From: Mermis nigrescens | Taxonomy: Eukaryota; Nematoda; Enoplea; Mermithida; Mermithidae | Assembly: GCA_036768485.1 (NCBI GenBank) | Contig: JAVLUZ010000341.1 | Span: 2,997,468-3,061,467, forward strand | DNA: 64,000 bases | Reading direction: 5' to 3' | Shown here: positions 21,640-31,839 of the stretch, piece after piece | Layout of the letters: every line of letters begins with the position of its first letter | Position numbering within the stretch: the stretch's first letter is position 1 | Translations under genes and position numbers: made by a program | The notes under the pieces: generated by a model | Database searches by the model: none | Told to the model about the DNA's origin: nothing | What the model saw: only the letters and a program-made list of their open reading frames with translations

Positions 21640-22830
21640 GGAAAGGTAAAATCCAGAAATGGAAATGGAAAAAAGGTAAAAGCAGGAAATGGAAAATGGA
21701 AACGGAAAAGTTCTTTTGTGAAAGATTAGGCTAAAATCGTGGATATTTTGATGTCTTCAGCTGAAATTTCATATCCATAGACGAAATGGAAAATCGCTGA
21801 AAAATGGAAAAATTTTCCATTTTTCGAATTTTACCCGTTTTTCCACTTTCCGGCGATTTTTCAATCTTGACCACGAATGCGAAATTTCAACTGAAGATAT
21901 CAAAATATCCACGATTTTAGTTTAATCTTTCATATAAAAGAACCATTTCAGTGAAAAGATTTGAAAATAGAAAATTGTTCCATTTTCCGTTTTCCATTTT
22001 CCGGATTTTACCCACTTTTTCCATTTTCCGGCGATTTTTCACCTTGACCATGGATACGAAATTTCAACTAAAGACATCAAAATATTCACTATTTTAATTT
22101 AATCTTTCATAAAGAAATCATTTTCAGTGAAAGAATTCAAAAATGGAAAATTTCTCATTTTCCGTTTCCATTTTCCGGATTATACCCATCTTTTCCATTT
22201 TCCAGCGATTTTCCATCTTGACCATGGAAGAGAAATTTCAACCAAGGACATGAAAATATCCACGATTTTGGCCCAATCTTTCATAAAAGAACCATTTTTA
22301 GTGAAAAAAAATAAAAAATGGAAAATTATCAATTTTCCATTTCCATTTTCCGGCGTTTACCCATTTTTTATGTTCTGGCGATTTTCCATTTTGACCATGG
22401 ATGCAAACATCAAAATATCCACAATGTCAGCTTCCATTTTCCATTTTCCTGATTTTACCCATTTTTTCTATTTTCCGGCGATTTTCCATCTTGGTCATGG
22501 ATACGAAATTTCAACTAAAGACATCAAAATATCCACGATTTTAACTTAATCTTTCATAAATTTTCCATTTTCCGCTTCCATTTTCCGGATTTTACCCATT
22601 TTTTCCATTTTCTGGCGATTTTCCAACTTGACCATGGATACGAAATTTCAACTAGAGACATCAAATTATCCACGATTTTAGCTTAATCTTTCGCAGATGA
22701 ACTATTTTCAGTGAACAAATTCGAAAATGGAAAATTTTTCATTTTTCGTTCTCCGGATTCTACCCGTTTTTCCATTTTCTATTTTCAGGCTTTTACCCAT
22801 TTTTCCATTTTCCATCGGCTAATATGTGGC
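21640..22830. repeat. Tandem array of about 175-bp units
   Basis: Units share TTTTCCGGCGATTTTTCAATC, GACCATGGATACGAAATTTC, ACATCAAAATATCCACGAT and AATCTTTCATAAA. The GACCATGGA word recurs at about 21871, 22044, 22219, 22394, 22492 and 22630. The first part (21640-21840) runs in the opposite orientation, so the array has an inverted start. The reading frame at 22127-22549 is only a translation of it. Confidence 0.88.
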
Positions 22831-22974
22831 AGTTGGCATTATTGACCGAGTTACAGGCTGTTGAAGTTCATGTGTTTAAGGATAGGCGAAAAGTAAGCTC
22901 TGCCTTTGGGAATGTTTCGGATTAATCACTGAAACTTCGGGGGACTGTGACTGAGCGGGGTTACCAATGTCTTA

Positions 22975-23560
22975 AGCCCGAAGCATACTTCATGCGATTC
23001 ACACCGCAAAGGGGCTTTGCGATTACAGTATGCCCAAAAATGTGACATCATGGCGCAAAACTGGCGTGGCGAAATCCGTCTGCCGCTTTGCACCACCTGG
23101 GCATACTTCACGCGAGCACATGCTGCTGCGCGGAAAGAAAAAAATGGCGCCAACTGGGCGACCCTTTGCCACTTTGCTGCTGCTTCGCTCAATGTTGGCA
23201 TACTCTGCGCAAATTGCCACAATGATTGGCGCACCTCATTTGCATTCATGAGGAAAGTCCAAACGTTTGGACTTCTGCAGCGCGCGAAAAATTCGAAAAA
23301 ATGCTAAAAATAGACATTATTTGCTTCTCGCCGCATGGTGAAGTATGCCATGGAAAGCGGAAAAATTGACTTCAGAAATTTGGTTGCAGCACGGTGGCTG
23401 CTCGAAGTGTGCCTTGGGCCGCTTGAAGTTTGCCTTGAAATGCGGCGCGGCAAACTTCGCGCCTCCCCACGCGGCGCCAGGAAGTATGCCATGGGTCAGT
23501 GCAAATTTTGCACGGCAACTGCTGTGGCAAGTTCGCGCCGCGTGAAGTATGTTTCGGGCT
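22975..23560. mobile_element. Harbinger-like MITE, GC-rich
   Basis: 586 bp with inverted ends AGCCCGAAGCATACTTCATG / TGAAGTATGTTTCGGGCT, both flanked by TTA (22972-22974 and 23561-23563), as expected of PIF/Harbinger insertions. The interior is much richer in GC than its surroundings and has repeated GCATACTTCACGC words. Its overlapping reading frames on both strands have no recognisable protein. Confidence 0.75.
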
Positions 23561-23590
23561 TTAGGCTTAGGCTTAGATATGTGCATTCAC

Positions 23591-23713
23591 ATTGATGCCA
23601 GCACATGGGCTAAGCCTGAGATAAATGGAGCAAAAATTGTGGAGCGAGCAATGCGAGTGGAGCAATTTTCGCTCCATTTATGCCTTAGGCTAAGCCCATG
23701 TCTACCATCAATC
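23591..23713. repeat. 123-nt palindrome, hairpin-forming
   Basis: The arms ACATGGGCTAAGCCTGAG / CCTTAGGCTAAGCCCATGT, extended by ATTGATG on both outer sides and AAATGGAGC / GCTCCATTT inside, pair over nearly the whole length. It directly follows three TTAGGC-like units. It could be a solo TIR element or a structured transcript. Confidence 0.7.
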
Positions 23714-24539
23714 TGAATCCGCAAGCAATTGCTGTTGCCACAAATAGAAGATTGGAAAAGAAATTTTTTCAAAACATGCAGGAAGAAGACCGCATTCCGA
23801 TCGATAAAACCACCCTTTTTGGATTCAGCAATGTCGAAAACCCAGGCAAAAATAGCATCTTTGACAAAAAAAACAAGAAGGTCACCATGTTCTCAAAAAA
23901 TTCCCTTCCATTTTCCATTTCCGAATTTTACCCACGTCCGAAAATTTTCGGCCGCACCGATTTTTAAAATTATAGAGTTTATTTGGTCTCAAGCGCGCAG
24001 TTATAACACTCCATTTTTAGTCTTCATACAGCCTTAAACGTACATTTTGCATCTATGTCTTCTGCTGTTCAAGAGGGTTTCGATTTAGGCACTGCAATAA
24101 CCAGGGTTGGCAAGACTGAGTTTTATTAAACTGGGTTTTTTGGTCTTTTTGGGGGCTAAGCTGTAAGAATATGGTACTTTTAGAAAAAAGGAAAACGAAT
24201 ACGGCATGCCAAAATTTTATGTCAAACTGGTAGAACATGATAAATTGAAGCGCGGAAAAAAATTTGGTGAAAATCTGAGCCATACTTGCAAAGTTGCAGG
24301 CAACTCTCGATTTGTCTGTTGGGTGGGACGATTAAACGGCTCGATCCAAGGACTTACACATTTGTCAGAAATAAATAATATGGGCTGAAATCACGTAAGG
24401 AGCATAGCAATGAAGGAGAAAAAGAAAAAGGTGCGGAAACCTGTTCGAAATTTTAAAAACTTAAAAAATCTTCATATTTGTTTGCATATTTTTTTGCTTT
24501 TACTTGATAGGATATATGAAAATCTAAGTTTTTGCTTAT

Positions 24540-24775
24540 ATTATACTTAGGCTTAGGCTTAGTATATCTGAAAAGGTGTTTTAAGCTGCTTCGGTCAAGG
24601 TCGCTCCCGCTCAGGTCGATGTATGGCTGCTTAAATCGATGTATAGATGCTTAGATCGATGTATAGATGCTTAGGTCGATGAATGTATAGATGCTTAGGT
24701 CGATGTATCGATGCTTAGGTCGATGTATTGATGCTTAGGTCGATGTATAGATGCTTAGGTCGACGTAAATTGGGT
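24540..24775 (+). repeat. TTAGGC run followed by a 20-bp minisatellite
   Basis: CTTAGGCTTAGGCTTAG at about 24547 is followed by a spacer, then about nine units of a 20-bp repeat (GCTTAGGTCGATGTATAGAT). The same arrangement recurs at 26800-26965. Confidence 0.8.
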
Positions 24776-25526
24776 ATCTACATGTGATTCTGCATTCAGC
24801 TGTTTAAATCTTCAAATACTTAGGTCAATAAGATGCTTGCTTAGGTCGAGAAGAGGCTAATAACGAAGCCCATTGCTTTTGTAATATTGATCAGAGACGG
24901 ATGAAATTTTTTCCGCGCTTTCTTTCAACATGTTTGAAGTACTGAGCAAAAAAATCCGCTCTTGAAGTTTATTTTTCAGTATTTTGAAAGTGCCATATTC
25001 TTAAGTTACTCCCAGGTGCAAAACATCATTGGGTTTTTTATCCACATGTTACCTATTTTCCGAATAGACTGATACACTGCAGCTTTGCGATTCTATGTCA
25101 CAGAATTTGAGCAAGATTGTGATGAAGAGGAAGTGGATGCAATAAAGTAGCTGGGCAAAATTACAGTCTCATATATGTTCTTGTGTCAATTACAAAGCAG
25201 TGTATGAAGATTTTATCAAAATCTACATTCGATCATTTCTAAACATAATTGCAAGTGTGCAATTTAAATTTATAGAAAAATGGTTACGAGCCTGCTATGG
25301 CATCCCTATTTCCTAATATTTTTTGAGAGTCAGTGCATTTTTTGATTAAAATCTGGTAATGTCCGAGCATTGGGGAGAAAGATACATACATATATGTAGC
25401 AGTCGCAATGAACGATCGATTTTGTTGTAGGATTTCAATATTAGCTAAATAAAGATGTTGCTCTTTGTTTCGTGTCTTGCAGTTGTTGGAAGTATTCCCA
25501 GCTACTGTACCTATGTAGTTCTGGTG

Positions 25527-26280
25527 CAGGGATGGAAAAACCCAGCTTTGAAAATTTCGAACTTTGGGTTTTTAGGTTTTTTGAGTTTTTTTGGTTTTTT
25601 TTGGTTTTTTGGTTTTTAAGGGTTTTTTATGGGTTTTTTTTATAAAAATTCTAGTTCGAGCTATAGATAGTAGCTGAGAAAACAAAACAAGTAAACAACA
25701 ACTTTATTCAGCTAATACACAAAATTCAACAACAAATTTGGTCATTCACAAGCACAATCCATGCCACATACCTATACATATGCATCTGTCTCTTAAATGC
25801 TCAGTCAGACACTAGGATTTAGCCAACAGAACAGATGCATTGGATCTAGCTCTCAAAAAATTATTGAAAATTCAGCAGGCTCATAATACTTCTCCTGTAA
25901 AATTAAATTTTATCTTTGCATACAAACGCTTACGACAAAAATGGATTTTTAATAAAATCCTCATTGTACAAATGAAACAAGAACAGCATATTGATAGGTA
26001 TATGTGACTGTAATCTTATCCATTGATCACTGTAGTATCCCCTTCCTCTTCATCGCAATCGTGCTCAAAATCAGCTAACATGGAATCACAAAGCAATTGT
26101 AAAAGGAACAACCATGATACAAAAAACATTGACAATACACAGTACCTATTTAATTCCATTACAAATAAATTCTTAACCTGTGGATAGAAAACCCAAAAAA
26201 CCCAAAACCCAACGATTTCTTGCACCCAAAAAACCCACAACAAAAACCCAAGTTCAAAAAACCCAGCCTTGCCAACCCTG
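25527..26280. mobile_element. hAT-like element with TTTTGGG-rich ends
   Basis: 754 bp flanked by exact 8-bp duplications TTCTGGTG (25519-25526 and 26281-26288). The ends are CAGGGATGG and CCAACCCTG, a weak TIR, then long GGGTTTTTT runs and their complement AAAAAACCC. Similar ends occur at 24103 (CAGGGTTGGCAAG) and 26390 (CATCCCTG), so fragments of the same family flank it. No transposase was seen. Confidence 0.75.
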
Positions 26281-26799
26281 TTCTGGTGGTCATTTCCATG
26301 AAAAAACCTAATAAAACCCTAATAAACCCCTAATAAAACCTAAAAAACCCAAAAACCCAAAATTCAAAATTTTCACATCAGGGTTTTCTTCCATCCCTGC
26401 CAAGGAAGAAGAAGAAAATGTAGGCTAAACTTTACTATATGGTGTGAACGGAAAACTTGCAGATGTACGTGGAAAGGAACGATATTGATTGAAATGAGGA
26501 GGACATGCATAAAGAAAGTGCGGAAAAATTTTTATGAAAAACGGACCAATATTGGTGAAGATAGAGTTACTCAGGATATAGTTACATTAAAGTGAGGTAT
26601 TTTACAGTTTACCAAAAATGTTCCGAATTTGGGGTAAAAACATATGTATCTGACATTTTAAAGGTCGCTGATTACGAAAAAAATAACTTTTATTTTATGG
26701 AAAAAATTTTGTTTGAAATTTTTAAATTTGAAAAAAACAATTTTTTGCATGTTCTTTCTGTCTAGATAATGTGGAAATTCAAGTTTCTGCTTAAATGAC

Positions 26800-26965
26800 G
26801 CTTAGGCTTAGGCTTAGTTTATCTGAGAAGGTGTTTTCGGCTGCTTAGGTCGAGGTCGCTCCCGCTTAGGTCGAGGTATAGATGCTTAGGTCAACGTATA
26901 GATGCTTAGATCGATGTATAGATGCTCAGATTCGATGTATAGATGCTTAGGTCGACCTAAGTTGA
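26800..26965 (+). repeat. TTAGGC run and 20-bp minisatellite, second copy
   Basis: CTTAGGCTTAGGCTTAG, then CTGAGAAGGTGTTTTCGGCT and units of GATGCTTAGGTCGATGTATA. The arrangement and the flanking sequence are near-identical to 24540-24775. Confidence 0.8.
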
Positions 26966-27660
26966 GTACATGCAATTCTGCGTTCCACTGTTTGAATCTT
27001 CAAATGGTTGGAACTTTAAGATAATCCAAAAATGCTGTTTGAATCGTATTTGAGTAGAAATCTTTAACTGGATGTAAACAATGCTAAAAATATTGAAATT
27101 AAAAAAAATTTCTTGAAAATTTGGGCAAAAAATTACAAAAAATTTTTGTTTAATCTTGGTTTCAACGCAGTATAGCTTAATTTTTATAATCTGCGACCTT
27201 GAAAATGGCAGGAAAATATTACTTAGTAAAAATTGGAAACCTTTGATAAACTGCTAAAATTCCTTAAAGTGGCTCAAAATGGTGAATGTCGAAGTATGAT
27301 GTTTGAAGTACCGTAACTCTGTGAGTTTTGTATGGATTTGGTTTCTTATTTTTCCGCGTCTTTTTAGTGACACAAAGTATCGTTTTTGCGCAATTGTATG
27401 GCAGATTCGCCGGAATGGCGCAAACTCGGTTCACACCATATCCTTCAAAAACTCCGAAAATGTATTCGGTAAAAGTATTAAAAGAAAACACATAAAATGT
27501 AGGTAAAAATGCATTGTCAATATGAACTCAAACTAGCTCGGTGACATCTTTCATCGGACTACTTCCTTTCCTATTATATCGTGACACCTTGTACAGCTAC
27601 AACACTACTGCCAAGAAAGCGGGCGTGGCACCGGACCGGTCCTTTGATTAATTGACGACC
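26966..27660. other. Intergenic AT-rich sequence
   Basis: No gene or repeat recognised. The overlapping frames near 27264-27506 on opposite strands look like chance. Confidence 0.35.
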
Positions 27661-27929
27661 ATTTGAGGCAGTGTTGCCAGCTCTGAAAAGGCAAATCGGC
27701 CAAATCGACATTTACAACCGGCCAAAATCGGCCAAGAGCAAAGGTAAATTCCGGCCAAAATCGGCCACACTGTATATATAGTTGAAAAATAAGAAAACGG
27801 ATAAAATTTATTCAAATCAACTACTGGGTGAAATATCTACTACATTAAACGCATTTTGAACATTCAACAAAGTATCACCCGAATCTAAGAACGGTTCATT
27901 AAAGGCACACGATATCATCATCACAAATT

Positions 27930-28540
27930 ATAGGACTGTACATTGTATTTTTAAACAATTGAAGCATGGTTTTGGTAACAGTAAAGCTGCAACAATCCTC
28001 ACCCTTCCAGCATAGCAAAAAACGAACACGTAATAAAGCATCAGTAGTCTTGACATCTAAGCGATTTCTTAGTTTAGTCTTCAGCAAGTTTAATACAGAA
28101 AAAGCTCGTTCAACACTAGCATTAGAAAAAGGCAAACTTAAAGCAGACATTGCAAATGAGGGTAATGTTTTGAAAGCGCGGAAGAACACCATTGCTATTG
28201 TCATCTTCAATGACTTCGGCCCAAAACAGAGCCGGATCATTTTGCAGTGCTGACTTCCATTCATTCTTCACAAGCACGTTGTATTCAGATATGGCCTTAT
28301 CGAGATCAATATCAGTTAAAACTGGAGGTAGGGCATTTAGAAGCTGCCTAAGTTGAGTATTCGATGAATGAAAATCGTGTTTTGGGCGTAGATTAGCAGA
28401 ACATACTTTACAGTGAGCAGAACCATCTTTGCCTTCTATTAGTCACAATTCGAAAATTGGTTCCCGAAGCCAAGATTTGACAAATGTATGAGATCCGGAT
28501 TTGCGTTTCTTGCAACCGGTGATGGCATAGTTGAGTCCTT
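27930..28540 (-). pseudogene. hAT transposase pseudogene, internally deleted
   Basis: The N-terminal part reads KSGSHTFVKSWLREPIFEL, an in-frame TGA, then IEGKDGSAHCKVCSANLRPK (a zinc finger like those of ZNF862/KIAA1586-type hAT proteins). It jumps directly to LPPVLTDIDLDKAISEYNVL, VKNEWKSALQNDPALFWAEV and, after a frameshift near 28190, to LPFSNASVERAFSVLNLL, KTKLRNRLDVKTTDALLRVR, the hAT dimerisation domain. The catalytic core is absent. A stop, a frameshift and the deletion make it inactive. Confidence 0.85.
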
Positions 28541-28604
28541 AAAAGCGGCAATCAGTTAACGTGTGTAGGAAACCAATAGCGAGTGACAACGTACACCATC
28601 AGAC

Positions 28605-28872
28605 GGCATCACTTATCCGCCCCCCGGGGGCGGATAATTTTGTTATTCGCCCCGGGAGCGAATAATTTTTTATTATTCGCCCCCGTAATGGTAAATATAT
28701 GGAAACTTTTATCTAATAAATGGTTCTCACCGATTTTCTTAAAAACACTTATTTCTGATAGGTTCGGGGACGGTGAGTCCGGGGGCGAATAATAAAAAAT
28801 TATTCGCCCCCGGGGGGCGGATAATCAAAAATTATCCGCCCCCGGGGGGCGGATAAGTGATGACTGATGCCC
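28605..28872. mobile_element. Nested MITE with GGATAA/GCGGATAA hairpins
   Basis: 268 bp flanked by exact 8-bp duplications CATCAGAC (28597-28604 and 28873-28880). The ends are GGCATCACTTATCCGCCCCC and its imperfect complement, and the body is almost all palindromes (TTATTCGCCCCCG and CGGGGGCGAATAA). It is inserted in the 5' part of the hAT element above, so it is younger. Confidence 0.85.
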
Positions 28873-29324
28873 CATCAGACTAAGCAGACACGAATGACAC
28901 GACATAAGGAGTGGTTTGATTTGATTAATGTGTTGTGTTGTGAAGATACATGAACGAAATGGGAAGGAAATTGGGTGTGGGGGATGAATGAAGGAAACCT
29001 GGGCTGGGTGGGTGGGTGCCGGGCCGGAAGGGCGGACTTGAGTCCACAGTCCTTGCTGGTTTGTTGTTCTCTTGTAAATTGTTGTAATTTTTGTTTTGTG
29101 CCTTCTTCTTACAGTAAGTAGACATAAACAATAATACGCAGCATAGCAACAACCTTCCTTATTCAGAAAAATTTTATGATCGGCCAAATTCGGCCAAACT
29201 GTTAAAAAAATCGGCCATCAAAATCGGCCAAGACTTTCAACCGGCCAAAATCGGACATCAAGCCTGAAAATCGGCCAATTTTGGCCGATTTATTTTCGGC
29301 CAACCTGGCAACACTGATTTGAGG

Positions 29325-30200
29325 TCATTATGTTACAGTAAATTAACATGATAGAATTATGACTAAAGTTATCATCCTGCTATCAGTAAAAGATTGATGC
29401 ACAATCTAATAAAAAACTCCAAAGCTTAAACAACCCACGAGTTCTGGAGAAAACCTTGAGATCGGCAACACTGGGTCTGAGCGTAATAACTAAGGCATGG
29501 TCGCAGACAAGTTTCATTAGGTTCAACAGACCGAGAGGGATAAGTTGACTATTTATCTTGACTGCGGGGGCGAGCACAGAATTTGAATAAGAGATTACAT
29601 GTACATACTGAACAAGATTATCAGTGTGTTCGCATACATTTTGAACTGAAACTTTCATTTGTCGATAAGTATGTAGGTAGGTACCGTTTTGCATCTTTAG
29701 CTTACCGTACCAGGGGAGGGGTTGCATGTGGTCGTATGCTTAACCGACCCGATGAATACGGACCTGAGTGACATTTATATTATGCGACGCGCAGACAGAG
29801 GGATCTGAGAAACCAGTTCCGTTAGTTTTGCTGATTTAACGGCGAGGTCAAAGGTACCTCCTGTTAAGGTAGGTAACTACGCGTATAAAATATTTTTTAT
29901 TCAGTACAAACGATAGGTAGCCTTCCTACTATTATGTTTTAATTTGTGCAAAAATAAAAAGCTTTGGGCTTCTTACTTTTCTAGCCTCGCTTTAAAAACT
30001 TCAAATTCACCATTCTAACAAACTATCTAAATGTGTTCTCAGGAATACTTATCAGTTACATAAACGTTTTCTAGCCAAACTATAAGCGCGCTGGTTATCG
30101 AAACACTCTACTCATAAAGATTTCATTTAGCGAAAATCGATCAATAACTGAAGGAAGCACGTTACAAGAAGCTGTAAGAACCTATATACAAGTCCGTATT
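29325..30200. other. Intergenic sequence, unassigned
   Basis: No gene is recognised. A fragment near 29700-29765 (GGGGAGGGG ... GAATACGGACCTGAG) resembles an end of family J. Confidence 0.35.
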
Positions 30201-30352
30201 TATAGTCTGTTTCACACAAGTTCGGTCATAAGAACGACAATAAGCTGACATATTGCGATTATAACATTGATCTTATAATTATCGTAACCCTCGGCTTACT
30301 GTCGATGAAAATTCTTGAAATTTTTGCGCGAAGTTATGTGAAACAGACTATA
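30201..30352. mobile_element. Small TIR element L, copy 1
   Basis: 152 bp bounded by TATAGTCTGTTTCACACAAG and CTTATGTGAAACAGACTATA-type ends (24 bp pairing with few mismatches). The outermost TA could be a Tc1/mariner-type duplication. The same terminal word GTCTGTTTCA appears at 30565 and about 38951. Confidence 0.72.
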
Positions 30353-30564
30353 AGTGGAGGCGGACGCCCCCTACCCCCTAGCAGGAAAAAAATTGAAACG
30401 TAAGATAACGCACGGGAAGATGGAAAATCGCATGTCTTTGTCGTCAAATCTACAAATTTTTGGCGTTTCACGCCAGATGCAAAGTATTTTCTATAATTTT
30501 GGATTAAAGATACATTTCAGAGATAGACTTTTCCAATTGAGAAAGTCAACAAGGCAAAAACAAT

Positions 30565-30735
30565 TATAGTCTGTTTCACATAAGTTTGGGCATACATTTT
30601 AAGAATCTTTTCGAAAGTAAGCCGACGAACTACGATGATTATACATATATCAAATCAACGCTATAATCGCGATCTGTCGGCTTATTGTCGGACATAGTTT
30701 TTGAAATTCATGCCCAAACTTGTGTGAAACAGACA
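30565..30735. mobile_element. Small TIR element L, copy 2
   Basis: About 170 bp, ends TATAGTCTGTTTCACATAAG and TGTGTGAAACAGACAATA, with GGGCATAC / CATGCCCAAACTT pairing inside the arms. It lies about 210 bp from copy 1 in the same region. Confidence 0.68.
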
Positions 30736-31009
30736 ATAATAGCTGTGCGGTGGAGTGCAGAAGCAGAATGTTCTATTGCTTGATTTGCTTTTGTAAGCTG
30801 GTTTGATTTGACTTTCGCAATTAGGAAAGTCTGTCTCTGAAATATGCTTTCAAGCGCGGCCGAGAAAAAGACATTTTTATGCGATATGAATGAGAAAAAG
30901 TTTTTTCGATATGTCTGAATCTTATGACCTTAATGGATAGAGCATGTCAAAAAATACGCTTTTTGCGGACTGCCCCGACGAATTTCCCGAAATATAGACC
31001 AATTTATGT

Positions 31010-31288
31010 TGGCTTCGCGCCTCCTCACTACACATGGGCGTGGGGGTTTGGGGGGTATGCACCCCCCCAGAAGTTGAAATACCCCCCCCCCCAGAAAAAT
31101 TTTTTTTTTGCTTTTTTAGCAATTTTTTGATGCCATTGGATAGAGCTTGATGAGAAACGTCGAAAAATGGTGTTTTTTTTGCCATACGACCACTTTTAAG
31201 ACCATTTTTTGACCTTTAAAAATTTTTTCACCCCCCCCCAGAAATTTTTTCACCCCCCCCAGAATTTTGGTGCTGCCCACCTATGCTC
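31010..31288 (+). repeat. Repeat family B copy
   Basis: From CACATGGGCGTGGGGGTTTG to GGTGCTGCCCACCTATGC. It holds GATGCCATTGGATAGAGCTTG and GAGAAACGTCGAAAAATGG. A second, much shortened copy is at 31660-31765. Confidence 0.78.
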
Positions 31289-31659
31289 CCCACTCCTTGG
31301 CCGAATCCTGGATACGGGTCTGCCTACACAAATACAAATGTACAATGTACCTATGTGAGACGAATGTATCCAACCATACATTACATGTTCGGTGACGAAG
31401 CTACATTACAAGCAGTCCAACTTTTGAAAAGCTAAGGACAATGCGAAAATTCAAACATAAAGACAACACACAAAAGACATAGAAAATGAATGCTGCCCGA
31501 TATTGAACAAACAAGGCAAATATACACAGAAGCAGAATATCGAATAAATCTCTGCGTAAGTAGAGAGCAACAGCTAATTGCCGAGAAACGAAGAGCGAGT
31601 AGAACGCGCAAAAACTCTTGCGTATATAATTTGATAGTTAACTACATAGGTACATAGCA

Positions 31660-31765
31660 CACATGGGCGTGGGGAATACACCCCCCGCAGAATTCCATTT
31701 TTAGTAGCTCTTATTTTTGGCGATTTTACATCCCCCAATTTTCTTGCTGCCCGTTCATGGTATAC
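31660..31765 (+). repeat. Repeat family B copy, internally deleted
   Basis: Starts GCACACATGGGCGTGGGG and ends TTCTTGCTGCCCGTTCATGG. About 106 bp, keeping both ends and little between them. Confidence 0.62.
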
Positions 31766-31839
31766 AGAAGTTTATAAAAAGATGAATATGAGTCGCCATG
31801 AAATTTGAACACCCACTTAGTAACCCTAGATGATTTTTC

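Larger units (their letters stand above)
21522..24110 (-). repeat. Repeat family J copy, split by arrays and a MITE
   Basis: The left part (21522-21655) begins CCAGGCCCGTATTCAAGGG and the right part (about 23905-24110) holds TTATTTGGTCTCAAGCGCGC, CTCCATTTTTAGTCTTC and TTCAAGAGGGTTTCGAT, equal to the other end of J. The 2.2 kb between them is the AT-rich tandem array, a Harbinger-like MITE and a hairpin. The join is inferred from the other J copies. Confidence 0.5.
27669..29316 (-). mobile_element. hAT transposon, full length, decayed
   Basis: 1648 bp with perfect 12-bp inverted ends CAGTGTTGCCAG / CTGGCAACACTG and exact 8-bp duplications ATTTGAGG (27661-27668 and 29317-29324). Subterminal regions are packed with CGGCCAAAATCGGCC words in both orientations. 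It carries a transposase pseudogene on the minus strand and a younger nested MITE. Confidence 0.93.

Noticed and set aside
22127..22549. A 140-codon frame with Phe/His repeats
   Set aside because: It is a translation of the 175-bp tandem array; the same residues recur with its period.
23017..23595. Overlapping frames on both strands of the GC-rich element
   Set aside because: The GC-rich composition leaves few stops; no recognisable domain, and the region has the ends of a MITE.
24590..24775. A CRISPR-like array
   Set aside because: The 20-bp units are directly tandem with no unique spacers; it is a minisatellite in a eukaryotic genome.
28825..29187. A 120-codon minus-strand frame
   Set aside because: It runs across the nested MITE boundary and the hAT subterminal region, so it cannot be an original gene.
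29383..29727. A 114-codon minus-strand frame
   Set aside because: It overlaps a family J fragment and another open frame on the plus strand; no protein family recognised.
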